64,000 bases of DNA from UBA9655 sp964597045 (GTDB taxonomy: Bacteria; Pseudomonadota; Alphaproteobacteria; UBA9655), in assembly GCA_964597045.1 (NCBI GenBank), contig CAZQWE010000004.1, forward strand, positions 195,122 to 259,121. The letters run 5' to 3'. Below the pieces are notes generated by a model. It was given only the letters and a program-made list of their open reading frames with translations. It was not told the origin of the DNA and made no database searches. Both the position numbers and the translations under genes were made by a program. The first letter of the stretch is position 1, and each line of letters begins with the position of its first letter. This document shows, piece after piece, positions 9,479 through 18,455 of the stretch.

Positions 9479-10234
9479 ATGTACAAAACCATTCTGATTA
9501 CAGGAGCTTCAAGCGGGATTGGGAAAGACTTAGCAGAATCTTACGCTGCTCTTGGTGTGACACTCATCCTTACAGGGAGAGATAAAGACCGACTCAATGA
9601 AACCCAAAAGATTTGTCGAGAAAGGGGCGCCACAGTTATCTCAAAGATCATCGACGTAACTGACCAAAAAGCGATGGAGAAATGGATTACCGAAGTTGAT
9701 CAAAAAAATCCTGTAGATTTGATTATTGCCAATGCTGGCATTAGGGCTTTGCTAAATGAACCAGATTTAAGTGAAGCCATAAGAGTGATCGATACAAATG
9801 TAAACGGTGTATTAAACACCATAATACCAATAATTCCCTTAATGAAGCAACGCCAAAAAGGCCATATTGCTGTTGTCAGTTCTCTTGCGGCTTATTTTGG
9901 ATATCCAAAACGAGGACCATATGGAGCAAGTAAGGCTGCTGTTAAAATACTTTGTCAGGCTTGGAGAATCGAGCTTAAGCCTTATAATATTACAGTTTCA
10001 ACCATTTGCCCTGGATTTGTCAAAACACCTCTTACGGCAAGCATTAACTTCAAGATGCCAATGATGCTGGATGTTAGTGAATCATCCAACAGAATTATTA
10101 AAGGGTTATCTAATAAAAAAACAATTATAGCCTATCCATTTCTTTCGTTCTTAATTGCACGGATCATTCAGTGTTTACCCACTCAGATTACGGACTATCT
10201 TTTAACGAGATCAGCGAAGCGGGTTGGTAACTAG
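9479..10234 (+). CDS. Short-chain dehydrogenase/reductase
   Basis: This is a classical SDR of 251 aa. It has the cofactor motif TGASSGIG at residues 9-16, NAGI near residue 83, the catalytic Ser in VVSSLAAY and the YGASK catalytic Tyr/Lys pair near residue 149, and PGFVKTPL after it. The C-terminus (FLSFLIARIIQCLPTQITDYLL) is hydrophobic and may associate with the membrane, as in DltE/short-chain lipid-modifying SDRs. Substrate unknown. The stop overlaps the convergent murU stop. Confidence 0.88.
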   Translation: MYKTILITGASSGIGKDLAESYAALGVTLILTGRDKDRLNETQKICRERGATVISKIIDVTDQKAMEKWITEVDQKNPVDLIIANAGIRALLNEPDLSEAIRVIDTNVNGVLNTIIPIIPLMKQRQKGHIAVVSSLAAYFGYPKRGPYGASKAAVKILCQAWRIELKPYNITVSTICPGFVKTPLTASINFKMPMMLDVSESSNRIIKGLSNKKTIIAYPFLSFLIARIIQCLPTQITDYLLTRSAKRVGN

Positions 10235-10920
10235 ACCTGCTCAAGTTTTTCTATCATAGGTTCATATTTTGCAAGCTCTTCCGGGGTTCCTATATGAAAC
10301 CATTCTCCCTGGTGCACAATTCCGTAGAGACGCCCTTTTGATAAGGCTTTGTTATATATGAGATTGAGTGAATAGGGTTCAAGCTTCACTCCCTGAAAAA
10401 GAAGGGGGTTTAATATTTGTACCCCTGTAAATATATAGGGAGCTTCTGGTAAGTTTTCTCGCCTTGTGAGTTTCCCTTCAGGTGACATAAGGAAATCACC
10501 TTCAAAACCTGTGGTTTTTTCCCGAGGAAACAGGAGGAGTAAGGCATCCATCTTGTTTTCGTCCCAGACATCTTCCATTTTAGTCAGGCTGTTTGAGCCC
10601 ATCCAAACACAATCGCCATTAAGAACAAAGAATGGCTGACTTCCAAGTAAGGGGAGGGCGTTTTGAACACCCCCACCAGACTCAAGCAATATAGGCTCAT
10701 GGGAAATGATGGCTCTATCTTTTACATGTTCTTGGACGAGAGGGGCAAAATAGTGAGTATTTACAACAATATGGCTGACACCAATCTTTTTAAGGTGATC
10801 CAAAGCACGATCAAGCATCGTTTGTCCAGCGACCTTAATGAGAGGCTTAGGAAGCTTGTTCGTCAGAGGTCTCATTCTTGTTCCCAAACCGGCGCTCAAG
10901 ATCATAGCACTACGTTTCAT
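10231..10920 (-). CDS. murU: MurU-like N-acetylmuramate-1-phosphate uridylyltransferase
   Basis: This is a 229-residue nucleotidyltransferase with the signature LSAGLGTRMRPLTNKLPKPL at the N-terminus, VLNGDCVW for metal binding, and YIFTGVQILNP. The ATGA overlap with the upstream AmgK-like kinase gene supports the MurU assignment. In the anhydro-MurNAc salvage route AmgK makes MurNAc-1-phosphate and MurU makes UDP-MurNAc, bypassing de novo MurA/MurB (known from Pseudomonas and alphaproteobacteria). A generic sugar-1-phosphate nucleotidyltransferase is the alternative if the operon context misleads. Confidence 0.82.
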   Translation of the reverse strand: MKRSAMILSAGLGTRMRPLTNKLPKPLIKVAGQTMLDRALDHLKKIGVSHIVVNTHYFAPLVQEHVKDRAIISHEPILLESGGGVQNALPLLGSQPFFVLNGDCVWMGSNSLTKMEDVWDENKMDALLLLFPREKTTGFEGDFLMSPEGKLTRRENLPEAPYIFTGVQILNPLLFQGVKLEPYSLNLIYNKALSKGRLYGIVHQGEWFHIGTPEELAKYEPMIEKLEQV

Positions 10921-11909
10921 ATTCGAACCTCTCTAAACCATTCTTTCAGCTCCCGAAGACAAGGATGTTCTAAACATGTCTCAAGACTTCTTTTAAGGCG
11001 CGGCAAATGATGAAGATATTGAGGCTTTAGATCTCTTTTCGCAAGCCTGTGAAAAACACCAATAATGCGACACGTTCTTTGTGCACCCCAAATGGCATAG
11101 CTCGTAAAAAATTCTTCTCTTTTAAGACTTGGAAAACGACTCAAATACCTTTCTAGCAAATCACTCACAAGAGTATTCTTCACATCACGTCTCGCATCCT
11201 GAAGGAGTGAGAACAGGTCGTATGTTATGGGTGTCCATGTCGCATCTTGAAAATCAATAAACCCACAACGGTTAATACCTTCTCTGCTTTCAAGCCACAT
11301 AAGGTTATCAACCATAACATCTCTGAGAGCTAGGCTATGCGGAATAAGGGGTTGTTCTCGATAAAGCCTTTGCCAAATATGCCTATATTCTTCACGTTGA
11401 GAAGGTGTAAAGGAATCATTAACCCAATCTGTCAACAGGCATGCTTTATCAACAAAGTGATCGAAGCTATACAAGGAAAAATCAAGTGTGTTTTTTGTTA
11501 AGTTCTTGTGAAGCTTGATAAGTGAGTTTACGGTCTCCTCGTACAGAACGCGTTCTGGAATCCCAGCTGTTAAGGCATGACGATAGGTCACGTCTCCCCA
11601 ATCCTCAAGAATCATAAATCCATTTGAGTGATCAACCTCATACACTTCAGGAGCCGATACGCCGCACTCTAGCAAAAGTCTTGAAACTCTTTGAAACTGC
11701 TTTGTGTCGTCATTTTCCGAAGGATCATCCATCAGAATTGCATGGGGAAGCCTATAATAGCAGCGCATTGAAGCATCACATGCCAGAGGAATAATATCAT
11801 TTTTATCGACTCCAATTGCCTTTAAAAACTGATTCCGTGCGTGAGTGCGTTCATTTTTAGGGGACCCAGCCTTTACAGCTGATAATGCGTTCATTTTCAT
11901 CAGATCCAT
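10917..11909 (-). CDS. amgK: AmgK-like N-acetylmuramate/N-acetylglucosamine kinase
   Basis: This is an aminoglycoside-phosphotransferase-fold kinase of about 330 aa. ACDASMRCYYRL marks the nucleotide-binding loop, FMILEDWGDV the hinge, SLALRDVMVDNLMWL the catalytic loop (HxD replaced by LRDVMVDN, as usual in this family), and FIDFQDATWTPITYDL the metal-binding Asp. It lies between tsaE and murU and is coupled to both by overlap, the standard alphaproteobacterial arrangement for cell-wall salvage. The start is ambiguous among ATG 11909, 11900 and 11894, all inside the tsaE end. Confidence 0.85.
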   Translation of the reverse strand: MDLMKMNALSAVKAGSPKNERTHARNQFLKAIGVDKNDIIPLACDASMRCYYRLPHAILMDDPSENDDTKQFQRVSRLLLECGVSAPEVYEVDHSNGFMILEDWGDVTYRHALTAGIPERVLYEETVNSLIKLHKNLTKNTLDFSLYSFDHFVDKACLLTDWVNDSFTPSQREEYRHIWQRLYREQPLIPHSLALRDVMVDNLMWLESREGINRCGFIDFQDATWTPITYDLFSLLQDARRDVKNTLVSDLLERYLSRFPSLKREEFFTSYAIWGAQRTCRIIGVFHRLAKRDLKPQYLHHLPRLKRSLETCLEHPCLRELKEWFREVRI

Positions 11910-12303
11910 ATTTTATTTCAATTTCTATAACCTTCTTTGGCATATAAGAGCCAAGTCTTTCAGGCCATTCAATGAGGGATACACCACTCCTATAGGCTTC
12001 TTCAATCCCCAATTCACGTATTTCTTCAGGATGCTGGATTCTGTAGAGGTCAAAATGCCACAGAGTAAAAGCATGCGTCTCGTAAGTTTGTACAAGGGTA
12101 AATGTGGGACTAGGAACGTCTGTATCTTTACCGCACAGTGATTGAATTAAGGCTCTTGCAAATGTTGACTTTCCAGCACCTAAGTCGCCCTTGAGTAGTA
12201 CGATATCTTGAGGTTGTAGTTTTTTTGAGACTTGTTGTGCAAAAGTCTCTGTTTCTTTTGGGCTACGGCTATGGATGATGATGAGTTCATTTTTGTGTTG
12301 CAT
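11857..12303 (-). CDS. tsaE: tRNA threonylcarbamoyladenosine biosynthesis ATPase TsaE
   Basis: TsaE is the small ATPase that works with TsaB/TsaD to make t6A37 in ANN-decoding tRNAs. The Walker A is GDLGAGKSTFAR. PSPTFTLVQTYE, WHFDLYRI and LIEWPERLG are family hallmarks. Its 148 aa is standard. It is first in the tsaE-amgK-murU operon, and the start ATG 12303 lies only 38 bp from the tRNA-Ala gene on the opposite strand. Confidence 0.95.
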   Translation of the reverse strand: MQHKNELIIIHSRSPKETETFAQQVSKKLQPQDIVLLKGDLGAGKSTFARALIQSLCGKDTDVPSPTFTLVQTYETHAFTLWHFDLYRIQHPEEIRELGIEEAYRSGVSLIEWPERLGSYMPKKVIEIEIKYGSDENERIISCKGWVP

Positions 12304-12341
12304 GTTTATGACTATGCCATTAATTTCACGGCAAGATCAAT

Positions 12342-12417
<76 letters not shown>

Positions 12418-12450
12418 GAAAAATAGCCACATGACGAATCACTGTCGCCT

Positions 12451-15400
12451 TTATTCGCTCTTCATGAATTCAAGTTTTTCTTTTGCTTTAACATGACCCT
12501 TATCGGCCGCTAATTGAAACCATTTAACGGCTTCATTAAAATCCTGAGTCAAACCTTGACCTTTTGCATACATCAGGCCAAGTTCATATCGCGCTTCATT
12601 ACTCCCCTGTTCTGCAGCTAATCGATATCTAATAGCTGCTTCCTTGAAGTTCTGTGGAACACCTTGACCCCTTCTCTGCATATCCGCAAGTTTAAATTGC
12701 GCTAACATGTTGTCCTGTTTAGCGGCTAACGTATACCATTTAACAGCTTCTTGGTCGTTTTGAGGTATCCCTCGACCCTTCTCGTTCATCACTCCGAGGC
12801 CATACTGACCTCCGGCATGCTCCTGGGCCACCGCTAACTGAAACCACTTAAAGGCTTCAATATCATTCTGAAGGGTACCTTGACCTTCTAAGAACATCAT
12901 TCCGAGTTCATACTGTGCAGTTGCATCCCCTTTTTCAGCAGCTAACTGGTACAATTTTATGGCTTCAATAAAGTCCTGCGTAACGGCTCGACCCATTGCG
13001 TACATTCTTCCAAGGTTATATTGTGCTTTCGTACACCCATCATTAGCCGCTAATTGGAACCATTTAAAGGCTTCTTTGAAGTCCTGAGTTACGCCACGCC
13101 CACTATCGTACATATATCCTAAATAATTTCGTGCATTAGCATTTCCTTGATTAGCAGCTAACTGAAACCATTTAACTGCTTCTTTATCGTTCTTAATACC
13201 CCCGCTTATTGCGTAGCTTCTTCCAAGTTCATACATTGCTTGGATATGCCCCTGATCCGCAGCCGTATGAAACCATTTAACTGCTTCTTTGTCGTTTTGA
13301 GGAACACCTTGACCCCTTAAGTACATCATCCCAAGTTCATACTGGGCTTCATTAATCCCTTGCTCAGCCGCTAAAAGGTACCATTTAGCGGCTTCTTTGA
13401 AATCACAAGGAACGCCTTGACCCTTCTTATACGCCTCTCCAAGATTAAATTGTGCACATGAATTCTTCTGATTAGCGGCTAATAAATACCATTTAATCGC
13501 TTCTTTGTCGTTTTGAGGAATTCCTCTACCTTTCTCGTTCATTACACCAAGGCAATTCTGGCTTCCAGCATGCCCCAAATTAGCTGCTATTTGAAACCAT
13601 TTAACGGCTTCTGAATCTTTCTGAGGATCGCCTTGACCTTCTATGAACATCAGTCCAAGTTGATACTGTGCGACGACATGCCCCTGAGCAGCAGCTAACT
13701 GAAACCACTTAGCTGCCTCTGTGTCATCCTTTGAAGTACCATCACCATTTATGTACATATTTCCAAGATTATGTTGTGCATCTGCATTTCCCTGATCAGC
13801 TGCTAGCTGATACCATTTAATAGCTTCTTTGTAATCCTGATGAATGCACTTACCCAACTGGTACATACGTCCAAGATCATTCCGTGCCTTAGCATTTCCC
13901 TGATTAGCTGCTAATTGGAGCCACTTATGAGCTTCTTTCTTTTCCTGAGAATCTTTGCAAGAATTTGCGTAGCCCATTCCAAGTTCCCACTGTGCCTCAG
14001 CATGCCCCTGGGTGGCCGCTAACTGAAACCATTTGAAAGCTTTTTGCGCATCACATTGAACGCCTCTTCCATTAAGGTACATACGACCAAGGTTAAACTG
14101 TCCTGAGGCATATCCCTGTTCAGCTGATGCCGTAAACCATCTAACGGCTGCATTGTCGTCTTGAGGAACACCTTGACCCTTCATGACTATCTGACCAATC
14201 TCATTCTTTGCTCTAGCAATCCCAAGCTCAGTCATTAAAGCAAACCATTTATTAGCTTCATTGAAATCTTTTGGAACGCCCCGACCCCACTGATACATCC
14301 AACCAAGAGTGAATAGTGCTGAAGGGTTCCACCGATCTACTGCTAACTGAATCCATTTAGCTGCTTCTGTATCATTCTGGAGAGCTCCTTGTCCTTTAAA
14401 GTACATCAGACCGATCTCATAAGGAGCAATCGGATGACCTAGATTTGAAGCCTTTTGAAACCACTCGAAAGCTTCATCATATTTCGGTATAAAGTCTGTT
14501 TCGCATTTTTTCCCCATTTCAAAACACTCAATTGCTGAGGTTCTCGGATCTAATTTCTGTACTATAGTCTCACTTAAGGGAGAAGATTGAGGATTAACTA
14601 CACTTTTGGCATTTTCTAATAAAAAGCTATTCGAAATCCATTTTGTGATTTTTGCAAATTTAAGAGGAGATAAGCGGGCAGCAAAATTTCCCGATTTCTC
14701 TTCCGAATGTGTGTGAATTCCAATTACATAAGGGCTTCCCCACTTATTAATCCATATTCCACTTCCGCTCTCTCCTCTATAGGCCTCAAGATCATACTTT
14801 AAACGTTCTGGAAAAAAAGAATGAATCTTAGGAAACATCGTGACCATTTTCTCAAATCCCAAGTCTCCAGGATATCCGGTTAAGTTCACATTCTCTCCGG
14901 ATAACCCTTGATCATCTAAAGATAAGAGTCCACCCCATCCGGTTTCACTTCCAACTGACTGATCTAAAGTTACAAGGGCGATATCGAAGTTTTCATTCTT
15001 TTCATCAATCCATTGTTTGAACGTGAAAATCTTAACCCCCTTTATGACATCAAACGGGGCAGTTTTTTCATTCCGTCCGAGATATAAAGAGATGGACTCC
15101 ACCCACTCCTTTTTCTCGAAATTATAAACGTTACGTGCAGCTGTTAAAAGATGATGAGGGCCAACAAGTATTCCTGTCCCTCCATATAATCCACCTGAAA
15201 ATTTAAGGTCCAATTGGCCATGAATTAAATAGGGCCATTCTGCTGTTTGTTCAATTCGTATTCTCTCGTCAAGACCGGTGTTAACTCGTCGGAGGATTTT
15301 TTCATCTAAAGCCATTTGTAAGGGTTTACTCTCACACAATTGAGTCGATTTCAGAGAAGCTTTTACAGGCTTATGTGGAATTGTGTAGGAAGACTTTTGT

Positions 15401-15543
15401 TCTGATTCAGTTTTGAATACTCCTTTCTGGTATGTTATTTTTTCTTTGTTCTCGAGGTCATGCTCAACCGTCTGGCCTGTAAATCCAATTGTGGGAAAAG
15501 TTACAAAAACTGTTGTTGTAAAAAAAATTTGTCTTAAGTTCAT
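12451..15543 (-). CDS. Secreted Sel1-repeat protein with a trypsin-like domain lacking the catalytic His
   Basis: The start is ATG 15543, preceded by a perfect AAAGGAGG site. The longer frame from 15567 ignores it. Residues 1-23 form a signal peptide (MNLRQIFFTTTVFVTF). A trypsin/V8-like protease domain spans about 110-300. Its Ser motif GESGSG (Ser near 259) and Asp motif FDIALV (near 187) are intact, but the His motif reads LLTAARNVY, with Arg where His is expected (codon CGT). About 19 Sel1/TPR-like repeats of 36 residues fill 350-1030, with consensus EAxKWFQLAAxQGxAxAQxxLGxMYxxGxGVxQD. The role is probably in protein-protein contact outside the cytosol. Sel1 proteins are common host-interaction factors. 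The transcription order LuxR, F-box-like protein, then this gene suggests one locus. Confidence 0.9.
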   Translation of the reverse strand: MNLRQIFFTTTVFVTFPTIGFTGQTVEHDLENKEKITYQKGVFKTESEQKSSYTIPHKPVKASLKSTQLCESKPLQMALDEKILRRVNTGLDERIRIEQTAEWPYLIHGQLDLKFSGGLYGGTGILVGPHHLLTAARNVYNFEKKEWVESISLYLGRNEKTAPFDVIKGVKIFTFKQWIDEKNENFDIALVTLDQSVGSETGWGGLLSLDDQGLSGENVNLTGYPGDLGFEKMVTMFPKIHSFFPERLKYDLEAYRGESGSGIWINKWGSPYVIGIHTHSEEKSGNFAARLSPLKFAKITKWISNSFLLENAKSVVNPQSSPLSETIVQKLDPRTSAIECFEMGKKCETDFIPKYDEAFEWFQKASNLGHPIAPYEIGLMYFKGQGALQNDTEAAKWIQLAVDRWNPSALFTLGWMYQWGRGVPKDFNEANKWFALMTELGIARAKNEIGQIVMKGQGVPQDDNAAVRWFTASAEQGYASGQFNLGRMYLNGRGVQCDAQKAFKWFQLAATQGHAEAQWELGMGYANSCKDSQEKKEAHKWLQLAANQGNAKARNDLGRMYQLGKCIHQDYKEAIKWYQLAADQGNADAQHNLGNMYINGDGTSKDDTEAAKWFQLAAAQGHVVAQYQLGLMFIEGQGDPQKDSEAVKWFQIAANLGHAGSQNCLGVMNEKGRGIPQNDKEAIKWYLLAANQKNSCAQFNLGEAYKKGQGVPCDFKEAAKWYLLAAEQGINEAQYELGMMYLRGQGVPQNDKEAVKWFHTAADQGHIQAMYELGRSYAISGGIKNDKEAVKWFQLAANQGNANARNYLGYMYDSGRGVTQDFKEAFKWFQLAANDGCTKAQYNLGRMYAMGRAVTQDFIEAIKLYQLAAEKGDATAQYELGMMFLEGQGTLQNDIEAFKWFQLAVAQEHAGGQYGLGVMNEKGRGIPQNDQEAVKWYTLAAKQDNMLAQFKLADMQRRGQGVPQNFKEAAIRYRLAAEQGSNEARYELGLMYAKGQGLTQDFNEAVKWFQLAADKGHVKAKEKLEFMKSE

Positions 15544-15618
15544 AAAACCTCCTTTATGCAAATACACTCAGAAAAGAATACTATTATTGACATTGACCAT
15601 ATTTTGATGCGGATTGAG

Positions 15619-17037
15619 TTAGTATGGCATCCAATAAGGCATCAACCACACTCGCATCAGCTTAAAGACTTCTTCATGATTTTTAGAATACCCGAACTTT
15701 CCTTCATACAGACCCTGCAGTTTTTGCAACATAGCTTGCCTATCTCCTTGTTTTACAAGAGTTTCAATAATGGCTCTCGCTGCAGCCGGATCTTTTTTTA
15801 AACCATGAGGTTCACTAAAACCAGCATCTTTTCTATCTAACCAAGATGTTCCATTTCCCCTGCATAACCAGTTTATTTTGTTAGCGATCGCTGTTTTATC
15901 TCCTGCTATAATAAGACGTTCATTTAAGACAATAGCCTCTTTAGAATCTGGTGTGAGACCACATCTTTTTAATTTGTCCGTAGTCCCCTGAGTAAGCCAA
16001 TACACTTTTTTATGAATAGCCTCCCGATCTCCTTGTTTAACCAGATATTCATTTAATTCCACCGCAATCTTAGGAGACTTAGTGTATCCATTACCTCCAA
16101 TAAAAGTGCCCTCTATCATAAGATGAATTGCAAATCTCTCTTTTTGTTGGATGGATTTATATAATGCACTGTTTGGCTTTAAAGTATAAATTCCATTCTC
16201 TATTTTATACTCTTGTGTAAAGCAAGATAGAGTATATATTCCCTTCTTAACTTTATAAGGTCCTAAGCCCGATTTCTGAATTGCTTCCCTATCTTCATAT
16301 GTGAAATGACTCTCAATTAAATTAGTGGCAGCTTTGGGATCTGTCTCACACAGCACGTTTACTTTATTCGTAAATGCTTGTTTATTACCGCGACTAACCA
16401 GGATTTCGTTTAAGCGAAGAGCCTCTCGCCTATTTTTAGAATAACCATGCTCTCCTTCATAAAGACCATCAATTTTTCGCAGGAGAGCCTCTTCATCCCC
16501 TAACTTTACAAGAACCTCATTTAAATCTCGCGTAGCTTTAGGATTCGCTATATAATCAAGTCTTCCTATTTCAACCATGTTCATTTTTAACTTAATGGCA
16601 TCCCTATCATACATCTCACAAGCCAAATCAAGCAAAACGCGAGCCTGTTCAGTATTCTTTTGAGCAGCTGCAATACACGCTTCTACAAGGTTTATTCTTG
16701 CCTCAAAGCAATGTGGCCAAGGGATGTTTTCTTCGTGAGGAATTTGTGTTCTCTTAACATCGTTCCATGTCACCTTTGTTTTTCCTTCTTCCTTGGTATA
16801 AAAGGCCACATGCTGAACTCGCTTCTGCAATCCTTTTGATGTTCTCTCAAGACGTGCTAAAGATCTGATGTCTAGGCTGTTTGTAATAAGGCGCATCGGA
16901 TCGTTGGAAAGGATTCTAAAATTTCCTAAAGAAAATTCATCCGAAGAATTCTGTTGACTCCAACCTTGTCCACAGAAGGCAGCTTGATTACACAGTAGGT
17001 ACATAATTGTGAGAGGAGTAAGAATTTTCCTAAGCAT
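15619..17037 (-). CDS. Secreted F-box-like repeat protein, function unknown
   Basis: ATG 17037 has CGGAG 9 bp upstream and begins a clear signal peptide (MLRKILTPLTIMYLLCNQAAFC). Residues 43-75 resemble an F-box helix bundle (DPMRLITNSLDIRSLARLER). The remainder consists of degenerate repeats of about 40 residues of the type LNExLVxxGDxxAIxxKxxxLxEGxxGYSK, distantly like Sel1 repeats. It was not recognised as any characterised protein. In eukaryotes F-box proteins recruit substrates to SCF ubiquitin ligases, and a secreted bacterial version would be expected to act in a host. That is inference. It sits 75 bp upstream of the Sel1 gene and downstream of a LuxR regulator. Confidence 0.75.
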   Translation of the reverse strand: MLRKILTPLTIMYLLCNQAAFCGQGWSQQNSSDEFSLGNFRILSNDPMRLITNSLDIRSLARLERTSKGLQKRVQHVAFYTKEEGKTKVTWNDVKRTQIPHEENIPWPHCFEARINLVEACIAAAQKNTEQARVLLDLACEMYDRDAIKLKMNMVEIGRLDYIANPKATRDLNEVLVKLGDEEALLRKIDGLYEGEHGYSKNRREALRLNEILVSRGNKQAFTNKVNVLCETDPKAATNLIESHFTYEDREAIQKSGLGPYKVKKGIYTLSCFTQEYKIENGIYTLKPNSALYKSIQQKERFAIHLMIEGTFIGGNGYTKSPKIAVELNEYLVKQGDREAIHKKVYWLTQGTTDKLKRCGLTPDSKEAIVLNERLIIAGDKTAIANKINWLCRGNGTSWLDRKDAGFSEPHGLKKDPAAARAIIETLVKQGDRQAMLQKLQGLYEGKFGYSKNHEEVFKLMRVWLMPYWMPY

Positions 17038-17103
17038 AATGATCAACTCCGGCTATAGAACAGCTTCTTTAGAAGAGTTTGTCTCGATTCAAATAATGGT
17101 TCA

Positions 17104-17123
17104 ATACAGGGAAATGCCTGTAT
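17104..17123. promoter_or_regulatory. 20-bp perfect palindrome, candidate regulator operator
   Basis: ATACAGG (17104-17110), a 6-nt spacer and CCTGTAT (17117-17123) form a perfect dyad. It lies in the 125-bp gap between the LuxR-type gene and the F-box-like gene, both on the minus strand, 66 bp before the latter's start. No T-run follows on either strand, so a terminator is unlikely. Its length and symmetry suit a dimeric LuxR-type regulator, although it is not a canonical lux box. Confidence 0.4.
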
Positions 17124-17162
17124 GGGAAAAATCGGCAAACCTGCCTCTATATCATGTTTCTT

Positions 17163-17993
17163 TTAGAGATTATTACTTTTGATAAAGCTCACAATGAGCT
17201 CTTCTTTGGTGGAGATCTTCGTCTTGTTTTTTATATTTTTAAGATAAAATTCTATCGTTTTTGGTGAAAGACTTAAGGCTCTTCCAATTTCTTTCATACT
17301 CTTTCCTAAACTGAGATATTCAAGGCATTCAGTTTCTCTTTTTGATAAAAGTATGAGTTTGTCCTTTGCCTTGATATACTTTCTGAAAAGTTGTGTTTCA
17401 TGAAGGAATGTTTCAATCTTTTTCGATAAAGGGTCTTCTTGTAAATGATCATTATAAAAGGAGGGAAGGGGATCTTTTGTCATTCCAAAGTTTGTAATTT
17501 CATTAAAATTTAAAAGATCAACTGAACTTTGTTTAAAATAATTTATAAAGCGCTCTAAAAGAGGTAGATTTCTTAAGTAAAACTGTGAAAACAATGGTGA
17601 GTTATCATCGGTACCAAAGCAATAGCCGATAATATAATCTGGGATTTCCTTTTCATAAATACAAAATGCATTCCAAAAATCATGATGAGCAAGTAGACTA
17701 ACATTTTCATCTTGCTTGATGTTTTCGTGATTATAAGGAACCAAAAAATAGGTCTTTTTTTCAGGAAATGACAAAGCTTCTCTAAATATAGGGCTAATTG
17801 GTGATTTTTCAAAAAAGTCTTTAAGATATGACTCATGATTAATAAGCTCGATATATCTCCCATCCTTAAAGAGTTTAAAATAACAGAAATATTTGATTCC
17901 AAGAGAGTGTAAGGGTTCAATGAGGGCATTAAATTGTTCTAACTTAGACGTTTGATATTGATAAGCTAGCATTGTTTCTTGTAACTGTGACAT
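17163..17993 (-). CDS. LuxR-family transcriptional regulator
   Basis: This is a 276-residue regulator. The C-terminal LuxR/GerE helix-turn-helix is at about 212-270 (LSKRETECLEYLSLGKSMKE, then SLSPKTIEFYLKNIKNK). The N-terminal 180 residues look like a small-ligand sensor domain of the autoinducer-binding/PAS type, but no canonical acyl-homoserine-lactone residues could be assigned and no LuxI is present in the window. ATG 17993 has GAGGA upstream. It precedes the palindrome and the two secreted-protein genes. A frameshifted relative lies at 54557-55386. Confidence 0.85.
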   Translation of the reverse strand: MSQLQETMLAYQYQTSKLEQFNALIEPLHSLGIKYFCYFKLFKDGRYIELINHESYLKDFFEKSPISPIFREALSFPEKKTYFLVPYNHENIKQDENVSLLAHHDFWNAFCIYEKEIPDYIIGYCFGTDDNSPLFSQFYLRNLPLLERFINYFKQSSVDLLNFNEITNFGMTKDPLPSFYNDHLQEDPLSKKIETFLHETQLFRKYIKAKDKLILLSKRETECLEYLSLGKSMKEIGRALSLSPKTIEFYLKNIKNKTKISTKEELIVSFIKSNNL

Positions 17994-18164
17994 ATCATCC
18001 TCAGCAATTATTCATATCTTATTTTAATATTGAATCAAGAACGATTTACAACTGTGTCGCAAATCAATGTTCGAATCTCACTCTTTCACCAGCATTCAGC
18101 TCTTGGGCTACGCTGGCAAGCCACCGCTTGCTTCGCTCTTAACCTTTATGCTAAACCATCTCTC

Positions 18165-18455
18165 ATGGATGATTTTCACAAACTCGCAGATCATATAATT
18201 GAAGAAGTTGCTGACTTCTTCGAATCTTCATGGCCAAAGGCTGATGTTGATTTGCTTAATGAAACTCTGATGGTTTCCTTACCTCAAGGAGAGTTTGTCA
18301 TTAACAAGCATGGAGTTACCTCACAAATATGGGTGGCTTCTCCATTTACGGGAGCTCATCATTTCTCCTATCGAGAAGGAATCTGGGTATGCACACGAAC
18401 AGGGAGGGAACTCTTCGATTTCTTTCAGCAGGAACGTAATTCCAATGTTTCGTGA
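18165..18455 (+). CDS. cyaY: Frataxin-like iron-sulfur assembly protein CyaY
   Basis: Frataxin regulates or supplies iron to the Isc cluster-assembly machinery. The chosen start ATG 18165 gives MDDFHKLADHIIEEVADFFE, which aligns with the first helix of bacterial CyaY. FVINKH, QIWVASP, HFSY, IWVCTRTGRELFDF cover the conserved beta-sheet and last helix. Length 96 aa is slightly short. A longer frame from TTG 18030 adds 45 residues with no resemblance to the family. It overlaps the ABC exporter start by 11 bp, so the two are probably cotranscribed. Confidence 0.88.
   Translation: MDDFHKLADHIIEEVADFFESSWPKADVDLLNETLMVSLPQGEFVINKHGVTSQIWVASPFTGAHHFSYREGIWVCTRTGRELFDFFQQERNSNVS

Noticed and set aside
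17104..17123. Palindrome as a terminator of the LuxR gene
   Set aside because: No T-run follows on the minus strand, and the 7-bp stem with its composition is weak for termination.
18030..18164. N-terminal extension of CyaY from TTG 18030
   Set aside because: There is no family similarity and no ribosome-binding site. CyaY aligns from ATG 18165.
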